NCBI RefSeq assembly: GCF_009811555.1
Contig: NZ_BLIN01000003.1
Coordinates: 1,116,001-1,180,000 of the forward strand
Length of the DNA: 64,000 bases
Direction of reading: 5' to 3'
DNA from: Streptomyces caniferus
Lineage (GTDB): Bacteria; Actinomycetota; Actinomycetes; Streptomycetales; Streptomycetaceae
The notes beneath the pieces are model-generated. The model had not been told where the DNA came from, made no database searches, and worked only from the letters and a program-made list of their open reading frames with translations. Of this stretch, positions 29,357 to 37,600 are shown piece by piece (positions within the stretch are counted from its first letter, which is position 1; each line of letters opens with the position of its first letter). Both the position numbers and the translations under genes were made by a program.

Positions 29357-30379
29357 TCAGCCCTCGCGGCGGGCCGCGGCCGCGAGGGTGATCCGCAGTA
29401 CGCGGGGAACGGGCAGGTCACAGCGGAGGAACGCCTCGACGGCGGCCGCGCGGACGGCCGCGCGCCGGTCCGCGGGCACCAGCAGCAGCACACCGCGGCC
29501 CGGGCGGGTGCCCGGCCACCAGGCGGATACCGCACCGGCACCCAGGGCTTCGCGGACCGCGGTGGCGAGGCCGGTGGCCGAGCGGGAGCCGGTGGCCGCG
29601 GGCGTTGCGGTGGCCGCGAGAGCCGCGGTTCCAGCGGGCGCCGCGGTGGCAGCGGCGGGCTTGCTCGTATCGGGGTCCTCGCCCGGGGCGGGACGGGCCG
29701 TCAGGAGCAGCAGGCAGGGGTCCGCGGCGCCTTCAGGGGTGCGCAGCGGCTGATGGGTGCGGCCGTCGGCCGCGAGCAGGTGACCGGCCCGGGCGAAGAG
29801 CACGGCCCGGCGCAGCCCGTTGTCACCGGGGACGGCGGCGCCCAGGAGGCGCGCCAGCTGGGCGCGGGTCGGGGCACCCGCGCCCCGGCCGGCGTGCGCG
29901 TCCGCGACCGCCAGGGCGACCGCGCACTCCAGCGGTTCGGCGACGGGCAGCCCCACGGACTCGGGCAGGGGGGCGTTCAGTTGCAGATCGGCGCCGCCCC
30001 GGCCGCATCCGGCGGCCGCGAGAGTGCGCAGCGCGGCGTACGGGCGGGCAGCCCAGGCGGGGGCGCGGACGGCCGGCCCGGTGAGGGGCAGTTCGGCGTC
30101 CTCGGCCGGGTGATTGAGCGAGGCGCAGCGCAGCATCCCGTCGGCGCGCGGGGCGACGGCCACATCGACGTAATGGCCGGCCGCCGCGAACCAGTCGCCC
30201 GGGGGCCCCGTACCCGTGCGCGGCGGGCCGGACGGGACGGCGGATGCACTGACCCGGAAGGCGTACGGGGCCCGCCACACCGCTTCGGGCGGGCGGTGGT
30301 ACGTCGTCGCGAAGGCGTGCGACAGCAGGCGCAGCAGCGGGTCCGCCGTGGTGCGGCGGGCCAGGTCCATCGTGCTCAC
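29357..30379 (-). CDS. Degenerate GHMP-kinase (galactokinase-like) protein
   Basis: The 340-residue product follows the GHMP kinase layout but its key motifs are eroded. The galactokinase-signature position reads YAFRVSASAV instead of the sugar-binding GRVNLIGEHTDY pattern. The ATP phosphate loop, normally rich in serines (GLSSSAA), reads VGLPVAEPLECAVALA. The C-terminal motif is recognisable only as WPGTRPGRGVLLLVP. It probably does not act as a kinase in the usual way. The GTG start at 30379 overlaps the methyltransferase stop by 4 bases (GTGA) and has AAGGAG five bases upstream. It is the last gene of the lipid operon. The assignment is from motif position only. Confidence 0.6.
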   Translation of the reverse strand: MSTMDLARRTTADPLLRLLSHAFATTYHRPPEAVWRAPYAFRVSASAVPSGPPRTGTGPPGDWFAAAGHYVDVAVAPRADGMLRCASLNHPAEDAELPLTGPAVRAPAWAARPYAALRTLAAAGCGRGGADLQLNAPLPESVGLPVAEPLECAVALAVADAHAGRGAGAPTRAQLARLLGAAVPGDNGLRRAVLFARAGHLLAADGRTHQPLRTPEGAADPCLLLLTARPAPGEDPDTSKPAAATAAPAGTAALAATATPAATGSRSATGLATAVREALGAGAVSAWWPGTRPGRGVLLLVPADRRAAVRAAAVEAFLRCDLPVPRVLRITLAAAARREG

Positions 30380-32247
30380 CCCAGCTCCTTGCGGGCGAGC
30401 AGCCGGTAGGCGTTGCCGCCGTCGGTGACCCGGGCCACCGCGGTGCGCAGGCCGTCGAGGGCGAGCGCGGCGGCGTAGCAGGGCACCGCCATGGCCTGTA
30501 CGGCGCTTCGGGCGGCGCGGCGGGCCGGGGTGTCGGGGACGGTGGCCCAGGGGGCGCGCGGGTCGGGGGCGAGCCCGTTCGCGGCGAGGGCGACGGCGCC
30601 GAGGAAGTCGCCGTTGGGCTGGTGGGCGGCGCCCTGCTGTTCGGCGAGGACGGTGAAGCCCCGGTCGGTCAGGGCCTGTTTGAGGTTGCCGGCCGGGATG
30701 AGGTGCTGGTGCTGGGGCTGGAACCAGGGCAGCCAGTAGCGCCCGAGCAGCCGGCCGACGCGGGATTCGGGGTCGGGGAGTTCGATGAGCAGATGGCCGC
30801 CGGGGGCCAGGACCTTGACCGCGGCGTCGAGCTCGGCGAAGGGGTCCCGGGTGTGTTCGAGGTAGTGGTGCATGCTCACCGTGTCGTAGCGGCCGGTGAG
30901 CCGGTCGGCGAGGTCCGGGAACTGGCCCTGGTAGCCGGTGTCGATCCAGCCCCGGCGTTCGGCGGCGTGGACCCCCTCGCCCATGTCCAGTCCGTCGAAA
31001 CGGGTGTCGGGCCATACGGAGCGGGCGGCGTTGCAGAAGTGTGCGGCGGCGGTTCCGACGTCGAGCCAGGCCCTGGGGGTGGTGAAGGGGCGGAGCATTT
31101 CGGCGCGGTCGCGGTAAGTGCCGTTCATCCGGCCCAGGACCAGGGCGGCGCCGTCACCGCCGAGGCCTTCGTAGAAGTCGCGGTAGTAGAAGTCGAGTCC
31201 GTCCGGGGTGAGGCGGGGGTTCTGGAAGGTGTGGCCGCAGTGGCGGCACTCCTCCAGGGTGAACCGGCCGGGCTTGCCCTGGAGCAGGTCGGGCGTGCGG
31301 AGGCGGACGGCGGGGCCGGGCGCCGAGCACCAGGGGCAGTCCGTGCGGCGGGGCTCGAAAAACCGGTCGGTGCCGGCCGCGAGTTCGCGGGCGTACGCGG
31401 CCCGGCGGGCCGCTTCACCGACAGGGTCGGACTCCTGGGCGGCGGGCGTGGCGAGGGTCCGCAGCGCGGTCGACAGGGCGTGCAGCGGACGGGCGGCCGT
31501 CGCGCGGGCGAGGCCTGCGGGGCGCGGCCCCCGGGCCGGCCCCAGGACGGCGGCGGGCTGCAGCCAGTACAGGGCGGTCACCGCGGCACCCCAACGCGGT
31601 GCCGAGACCAGGCACTTCACCAGCAGGGCGAGACCGGCGAGCTGGGCGGCGGACAACAGGGCGGGCGGCAGGCCGCGGGCGCGGAGCTCCTCGGCGTGCC
31701 GCGCGGGGTCGGGCGGCGGCACGGTCAGACCGGGGGCGAGGGCCCAGCCGGTGGCGTCGGGGGCGTACTCCTTGAGGGTGCGGACGAGGCGGAACACGTC
31801 GGCCACCGACCGCGGCGGTGTCCCGGCGTCGAGCCCGGCCCGCCGGTGGACGTCGTCGGCCACCAGCAGGGCGTGGCCCGCGCCGTGTCCCGGGGCGCAC
31901 CGGTCGGTGCGGTGGGCCGCGGGGTCGAGCAGCCGGAGCAGACCGAGGGTGCTCTCGGCGTCCAGGCGCGCCGGGACCAGGTCCACGACGCGCAGTCCCT
32001 CGCGTACGGCGTGGTCGGCCGCGGCGCGCAGGGTCGCCGGGTCGGCCGTGACCCCGGGCGCGGTGATCAGGTGCCAGCCGGGGAGCGGCTGCGGCGCGGG
32101 GTCCCCGGCCGGGACCGGGTCGAGCACGGGCAGCGCGGCGAGCCTGCGGCGGGCGCGTACGGTGCCCGCTCCCAGGGCGGTCACGGCGGCGGCCGCCACC
32201 CATCGCGTGCGGGCTCCCGAACGGTGCGCTCGCGTCATCGGGCTCAC
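30376..32247 (-). CDS. SAM-dependent methyltransferase with zinc ribbon and unusual N-terminal region
   Basis: The 623-residue protein has two parts. Residues 1-290 form a region I do not recognise, with a hydrophobic stretch at about 16-28 and segments such as DHAVREGLRVVDLVPARLD and LAPGLTVPPPDP. Residues 295-620 are a class I methyltransferase: a zinc ribbon CPWC (about 302-305) paired with CRHC, the RLTPDGLDFYYRDFYEG segment, motif I AWLDVGTAAAHF (about 394), and HHYLEHTRDPFAEL. It should methylate the lipid or its sugar. Start GTG 32247 overlaps the glycosyltransferase stop by 4 bases; an in-frame ATG at 32238 is an alternative. Confidence 0.8.
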   Translation of the reverse strand: MSPMTRAHRSGARTRWVAAAAVTALGAGTVRARRRLAALPVLDPVPAGDPAPQPLPGWHLITAPGVTADPATLRAAADHAVREGLRVVDLVPARLDAESTLGLLRLLDPAAHRTDRCAPGHGAGHALLVADDVHRRAGLDAGTPPRSVADVFRLVRTLKEYAPDATGWALAPGLTVPPPDPARHAEELRARGLPPALLSAAQLAGLALLVKCLVSAPRWGAAVTALYWLQPAAVLGPARGPRPAGLARATAARPLHALSTALRTLATPAAQESDPVGEAARRAAYARELAAGTDRFFEPRRTDCPWCSAPGPAVRLRTPDLLQGKPGRFTLEECRHCGHTFQNPRLTPDGLDFYYRDFYEGLGGDGAALVLGRMNGTYRDRAEMLRPFTTPRAWLDVGTAAAHFCNAARSVWPDTRFDGLDMGEGVHAAERRGWIDTGYQGQFPDLADRLTGRYDTVSMHHYLEHTRDPFAELDAAVKVLAPGGHLLIELPDPESRVGRLLGRYWLPWFQPQHQHLIPAGNLKQALTDRGFTVLAEQQGAAHQPNGDFLGAVALAANGLAPDPRAPWATVPDTPARRAARSAVQAMAVPCYAAALALDGLRTAVARVTDGGNAYRLLARKELG

Positions 32248-33569
32248 GGTCCCTTCTCGGTCTCGGTCTCGGTGGGGGCGGTGCCGGGCGGGGTGCCGGG
32301 GCCGGGCGCGATGCCCGGGCCCGCGGCGACGGGCGTCAGCTTCTCCAGGCGGTCGGCCGCGGTGCGGGCGCCGCCCGCCTCGGCGAAGGACGCCTGGATA
32401 CGGCGGGCCGCACGACGGTGCGCCGGGCCGTCCAGCACGGCGGCCAGCGCCTGTCGCAGCTCGTCCGCGCGGGCCCGGCCGAACCGCACCCGCACCCCCG
32501 CACCGGCCCCGGCCACCTGCCCGGCGACGATCGGCTGGTCGTCGCGGACGGGCGCCACGACCAGCGGCAGCCCGTGGGCGAGCGCCTCGCACACGGTGTT
32601 GTGGCCGCCGTGGCACAGCACCGCGTCGAGGTGCGGCAGCAGGGCGAGCTGGGGGACGTACTCCTGGTGCACCATGTGCCGCGGCACGGCCCCGGCGAAC
32701 TCCCGGGGGGCGGCCAGGATCAGTTGCGCCCGGTCCGCGAGGGCGTCCGCGGCACGCAGGACCGCGGGGTAGAAACGGGCGCCCGCCTCGCGGTTGAGGG
32801 TGCCGAGGGAGACCAGCACCCGTGCGCGCCCGGGGTCCAGCCGGTGCCACGGGAATTCTCCGGCGGACGGGCGGGCGCCGAACGCGGGCCCGACGAAGGC
32901 GTAATGGGGTGGGTAACGCCCCACTACGAGGCGGGCCGCGGGCCCCGTTCCGCCGACGGCCGGTGCGCCCGGGCGCGCCCCGTCGCCGGCCGGCCCGCCG
33001 TCCCCGATGAGCGCGGGGGTGGAGAAGACCAGGACGAGGTGCGGGGAGAAGCGGGGGTCCCAGCCGCTGGGCGCGCCGCATTCGGCGAGCAGGGCGGCGA
33101 TGCGCTGCGCCACCCACTCCCCCACTTTGGGCACCCCGTCGAAGGGCCGGGCGAACTCGGCCGACGTGGTCGCCGAGGTCGCCCAGGGCAGACCGTGGCG
33201 ACGGGCCACCAGCGGCCCGGCCAGGGCCTGTTGGTCGGCCACCACCACGTCGGGCGCGAAGTCCTCGACGGCGGCGTGCACACCGGGCAGCATCGCGCGG
33301 GCGAGGGGCAGGAGGACCTCCGCCCACAGGAAGCGCAGGGCCGCGATGCCCCGCATACCGCGCCAGCGTCCGTGCAGTGCGTCGGTGCCCTCGCCCGCAC
33401 CGGCATCGCCCGCCGGGTACAGCACAGCCCCCGCGGGGAGCAGGGGCGAAAGGGCCGCGGCGGGGCCGGTCCAGGCGACGTGGTGGCCGCGCGCGGTGAG
33501 TTCGGCGGCGACGGCGAGCGTGGGGTTGACGTGGCCGACCAGCGGCGGGACGACGAACAGCACTCTCAT
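32244..33569 (-). CDS. UDP-glycosyltransferase-like enzyme (GT1/MGT family)
   Basis: This 441-residue GT-B glycosyltransferase begins MRVLFVVPPLVGHVNPTL, the usual acceptor-side start. The donor-binding motif is CHGGHNTVCEALAHGLPLVV followed by VRDDQPIVA. Such enzymes move an activated hexose to a hydroxyl of a lipid, macrolide or similar acceptor. In this operon the acceptor is probably the hydroxy-lipid made by the two synthases. The ATG at 33569 overlaps the hydrolase stop by 4 bases (ATGA). A Pro/Thr/Glu-rich tail follows residue 410. Sugar identity cannot be read. Confidence 0.9.
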   Translation of the reverse strand: MRVLFVVPPLVGHVNPTLAVAAELTARGHHVAWTGPAAALSPLLPAGAVLYPAGDAGAGEGTDALHGRWRGMRGIAALRFLWAEVLLPLARAMLPGVHAAVEDFAPDVVVADQQALAGPLVARRHGLPWATSATTSAEFARPFDGVPKVGEWVAQRIAALLAECGAPSGWDPRFSPHLVLVFSTPALIGDGGPAGDGARPGAPAVGGTGPAARLVVGRYPPHYAFVGPAFGARPSAGEFPWHRLDPGRARVLVSLGTLNREAGARFYPAVLRAADALADRAQLILAAPREFAGAVPRHMVHQEYVPQLALLPHLDAVLCHGGHNTVCEALAHGLPLVVAPVRDDQPIVAGQVAGAGAGVRVRFGRARADELRQALAAVLDGPAHRRAARRIQASFAEAGGARTAADRLEKLTPVAAGPGIAPGPGTPPGTAPTETETEKGP

Positions 33570-34357
33570 CGGGCCACCGCCTCGGCCCGGCTGCCGAGCC
33601 GTTCCAGCACGGCGGCGCAGAGCCCCTCGGTGGCTTCGTTGAGCACGGTGTGGCCCACACCCGGGAGCACACACAGCTCGCAGTCCGGCGCGCCGGCCGC
33701 GAGTTCGCGCGCGCCGGGAAGGAGTTCGGAGTGCTCCCCGTAGACGGCCAGGACCGGGCGGCGCAGCCGGGCGAAGTCGCGGGCGGTGAAGGCCGGGCCC
33801 GCCGCGATGTCCTCGATCAGGGAGGTGCGGTTCAGCAGGGCGTCGGCGCCGGCCGTCAGCCGGGCCTCCTTGCGCCTGCCGAGCGCGGCGAGCTGCTCGG
33901 GCAGGCGGCGGTGTTCCAGGCCGAGGGCCGCGACGGAGAGGGTGTCGGTCATGTTCTCGACCCAGTCGCCGGTCAGTTGGGCGTCGATCAGCACCAGTGA
34001 GGCGACCAGGTCGGGGCGGACGAGCGCGGTGTGCAGGGCGAGCACCCCGCCGTAGCTGTTGCCGACCAGATGGACCGGCCGGCGGTCGAGGCCGAGGGCG
34101 GCGAGCAGCGCGACGAGATCGGCCACCGCGGTGTCCCTGTCGTAGCCGCCGGGCGGGCGGTCACTGCGGCCGTGTCCGCGCTGGTCGTAGAGGAGCACCT
34201 GATGGCCGGCGCGGGAGACGGGGCCCGCGAGGGTGCAGTAGAAGCTCGACAGATTGTCCATCACGAGGCCGTGGAGGAAGACGACCGTGGAGCCGCCGTC
34301 GCGGCCCGGCAGCCGCTGGGTGTGGAGGCGCAGCCCGCCTGCGGGGGTCAGGGCCAT
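33566..34357 (-). CDS. Alpha/beta hydrolase, likely thioesterase or lipid hydrolase
   Basis: A 263-residue alpha/beta hydrolase with the oxyanion segment FLHGLVMDN, nucleophile S101 in GNSYGG, an acidic residue in the YGEHSELLP segment and H236 in GVGHTVL. The giant synthases lack a thioesterase domain, so this free hydrolase is a good candidate to release the finished acyl chain from the ACP. Acyl transfer to another acceptor is possible. It sits seven bases after the ACP gene and overlaps the glycosyltransferase start. Confidence 0.88.
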   Translation of the reverse strand: MALTPAGGLRLHTQRLPGRDGGSTVVFLHGLVMDNLSSFYCTLAGPVSRAGHQVLLYDQRGHGRSDRPPGGYDRDTAVADLVALLAALGLDRRPVHLVGNSYGGVLALHTALVRPDLVASLVLIDAQLTGDWVENMTDTLSVAALGLEHRRLPEQLAALGRRKEARLTAGADALLNRTSLIEDIAAGPAFTARDFARLRRPVLAVYGEHSELLPGARELAAGAPDCELCVLPGVGHTVLNEATEGLCAAVLERLGSRAEAVAR

Positions 34358-34364
34358 GGCGGGC

Positions 34365-34682
34365 TCAGCCCGCGCAGGCCTGGTCGGCGGCGGTGACCTC
34401 GTCGATGTGGACGGCGAGTTCGCCGACCGTCATGGCCAGGATCTGGTCGATGTCCTTCTCCGCGAGGAGGCCGAGGAGGTCCACGGCGCTGCCGTAGCGC
34501 TGTTGCAGCAGCTCGGCGAGGGCGACGAACTCGATGCTCTCCAGTGCCAGATCGTCGTTGAAGGTGGTCGCGGGGGTGATCTCGCCGACGACGAGCAGTT
34601 CGTCGCCGACGACGCTCACCAGCATGTCGGTGATCTCGGCCAGGATCGCCCCGGTGCGCTCGGGGAGCGGGTCAGCTGCCAT
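34365..34682 (-). CDS. Acyl carrier protein
   Basis: A 105-residue free ACP. The phosphopantetheine site is S49 in DLALESIEFVAL. The flanking helices match the family, and a short Gln/Cys tail follows. It overlaps the preceding synthase gene by 11 bases, so translation is probably coupled. It could work with the ACP domain of the large synthase, or take the product to the hydrolase or glycosyltransferase. The phosphopantetheinyl transferase needed to activate it is fused to the adjacent synthase. Confidence 0.93.
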   Translation of the reverse strand: MAADPLPERTGAILAEITDMLVSVVGDELLVVGEITPATTFNDDLALESIEFVALAELLQQRYGSAVDLLGLLAEKDIDQILAMTVGELAVHIDEVTAADQACAG

Positions 34683-37600
34683 GGGTGGCCTCCGTGGAAG
34701 TGGGGGTGTCGGTGCCCGTACGGTCCTCGGGCGGCGGCCCGGTCCAGGCGACGACATGGCGCGCGGACAGGTCGTGGACGGAGTCGAGATGCACGAGGTG
34801 GCGCCGGCCGTCCGGGGCGGCCACCCACAGGGCGTCGCCCGGTGCGGCCGTCACGGCCCACTCCAGCGGCCGCCCGCCGAGGCCGCTGCCCGCCGCCTTC
34901 GCCGCGGCCTCCTTGGCGCACCACAGGGCGGTGAGCCAGTAGGCACGGCCGGTGCCCCCGGTTGCCTCCCGGGCCTGCAGGCCGTCCGCCAGGCGGCGTT
35001 CGGCCGGGGTGAGGGCGATCTGTTCGAGGGCCCGCGGATCGTCGGTGACCGGCTCGATGTCGATGCCGACGGGGCCCGACCGGTGGGCGAGGGCGACGGC
35101 GACATGGTTCTTGTGCGCGAGCGAGAGGTGGAGCCCGGCGGCGAGCGGGCCCTCGGGTCTGGGGCGGCCGTGGTCGTCGTTGCCGACGGAGACCTCGGCG
35201 GGGAAGAGAGGGCCCGCGCCCGACTCCCACAGCAGCTCACGGACCGCGTCCTTGGCGGCGATCCGGCCCAGCAGCCAGGCCGTGCGGGCGCGCGGCGCGC
35301 AGCGTTCGTAGCGGGCGCGTTCGGCGGCGCCCAGATAGCGGCGCATGACCAGCTCCTGCGAGGCCGGATCGGTCCAGCGGCGCCGGGCCAGGCACCAGCC
35401 GCCCGGCCGGGGTTCACCGATGCCGCACACCTCCGGGGTGAACTTCATGGGCCACACCCGTTCGTCGGCGCCGAAACGCCGGTACGTCCAGCCCTCCAGC
35501 CGCGCCCATACACGGCCGTCGGCGCCGCGCAGCTCCACATCGCCGCGTACCGAACCGGGCCGTACCTCACGGATCCGGGCGGTGGCCGCCAGCAGCGCGC
35601 CCGCGCGGGGCGGGGGCCCGTAGAGCCGTATGCGGTCCAGGGTCGCGGGGAAGACCAGCCGGTCGCCGGTGAGTTGCAGCTGCATCCAGTGGCCGAGGAG
35701 CTGGCCCGCGGCGTCCAGGAGGGCGCCGGGCGCGGGGAGTGCGCGCAGTGTGCCGCGGATGCCGTCGGCGGCGAGCTCATCGACCTCGTGGACCCCGGCG
35801 AACGCCGGGCCGTGGAACATCCACCGGTCCCGGTAGAGGGCCTCGGCGCTCACCGGTGCCGGCCGGCAGGACGTCAGGGGCGAGGAGTCGGGCGGCGGCG
35901 GAGAAGGGTGGTGCGCCGCGAGGTGGACGGTGACGGCGGCGTGGTCGCCCAGGGCCACCCGTACGCGCCCGTCATCGGCAGGGGTGGCGCTGACGGGCAG
36001 GTCCACGGGCGGGGCGACGGGCAGCCAGCGCAGGGCCCGGACGTCGGAGTAGCCGGTGACGGTGTATCCGGGCCGGGCCTCCTGGGCCGCCTCGGCGGCC
36101 AGTTCCAGCAGCGTGGTCATGGGGACGACGGGGAATCGGTCGGCGGGCTCCGGCCAGTCGTCGGGCTGGAGATAGACGCAGTGGTCGCGGACGTACGGGA
36201 GGGTGGTCAGGGAGAGGTGGCGGGTGGTGCGGTGGGGGGACGGGGACGGGGCGGGGGACGGGTGAGTGGTGGGGTAGGTCGAAGCGGGGGTGGGGCGGGA
36301 GGCGAGTGCTGGGGCCGGGCGGGCGGCCGCGGCGGCGACCGTGCGGGTGGCGGCGCGGGTTTCGGCGAGGAGGGCGTCCAGGGCGTGTTGGACAGGAGGG
36401 GCGGGGCGAGCGAGGTCGGCGGGATGGACGGGTTCCGCTGGGTCGGGACGGACGGGTTCCGCGGTGGACGGCGAGGGGTGCGGCAGCGCTCCCCCGCCCC
36501 CTCCCCCTCCTCCCCCTTCGGGGGAGGGGGCGGGGGGTGGGTTCGGGGGTGGGGGGGAGTCCGCGGGCGCGAAAAGCCGGCCCTTCGCCGCCGCGCCGCC
36601 AAGGCGGACCAGCGGCGAGCCGAGATCGAGCCGGACCGATGCGCCGGCTCTCTCCGAGCCGGGAGCGCGGTCCGCAACAGGCGGAGCGGCTCCCTCCGGG
36701 CCCGCGGCCCCGTTCACGGCAGCAGGTGCAGGGACTTGCCCCGAACCCACGGCCCCGTCCACGGCAAGTACAGCCGCTCGCTCCGCGCCCGTACCCCGGT
36801 CCGCGGCCCCGGCGGCGCCTCCACGAGGCTCCAGCCGCTCCCAGCGCGGGTTCAGCCCCTCGGCCCACAACGCGGCGGCCGTCCGCAGCAGTTGGCCCCA
36901 ACCGTCGCCGCGGGTGCCGGCCGCCGCCACGGCGAGATGGTCCGCGCCATGGAGGGTGTCGCCGACGAAGCCGGTGAGGCTGCCGGCGCCGATCTGGACG
37001 AAGGCGCGGACCCCCGTCTCGTGGAGCCGTCTGGTCAGTTGCTGGAAGCGGACCGGCTCCAGGAGGTGCCGCAGCACCAGCGCACGGACGTCCGCAGGGT
37101 CCTCGGGGAAAGGCGCGGCGGTCGTCGCCGACCATACGGGCAGGTGCGGGTCCCGCAGCGGCAGGGCGTCGAACGCGGCACCGACCTGGTCGAGGTAGGG
37201 CGCCCACATCGGCGTGTGGAAGCCGGAGCGGAAGGGCATCTCCTGGGCCCGTACGCCCTGTCCGGCGAGTCGGCGGACGGCCACGGCCAGGTGCTCCGGA
37301 GCGCCGCAGATCACCGACTGGTGCGGGCAGTTGTCATGGCTGACCGCGACCCGCTCCAGGCCTTCGAGCGCGACGGCCGCTTGTGCGGCGCCGCAGCCCA
37401 GGGCCGCGTAGACCAGATCGGGTACGGCCAGGGAGCCGGGCCGCAGCGAGTCGAGGAAGGTGTCCACGGCCCGCGGGGGATACATTCCGGCGACCACCAT
37501 GGCCGTCCATTCCCCGAGGCTGTGTCCGGTCAGCAGATCGGGGACGATGCCCAGTTCGGCCAGGGCGCGGGCGAGCAGCCGGCCGACGGCGAGCGTGTCG

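Noticed and set aside
36481..36560. Sequencing frameshift in the poly-Gly tract
   Set aside because: The frame is open and motifs on both sides (AT and DH) are in the same frame.
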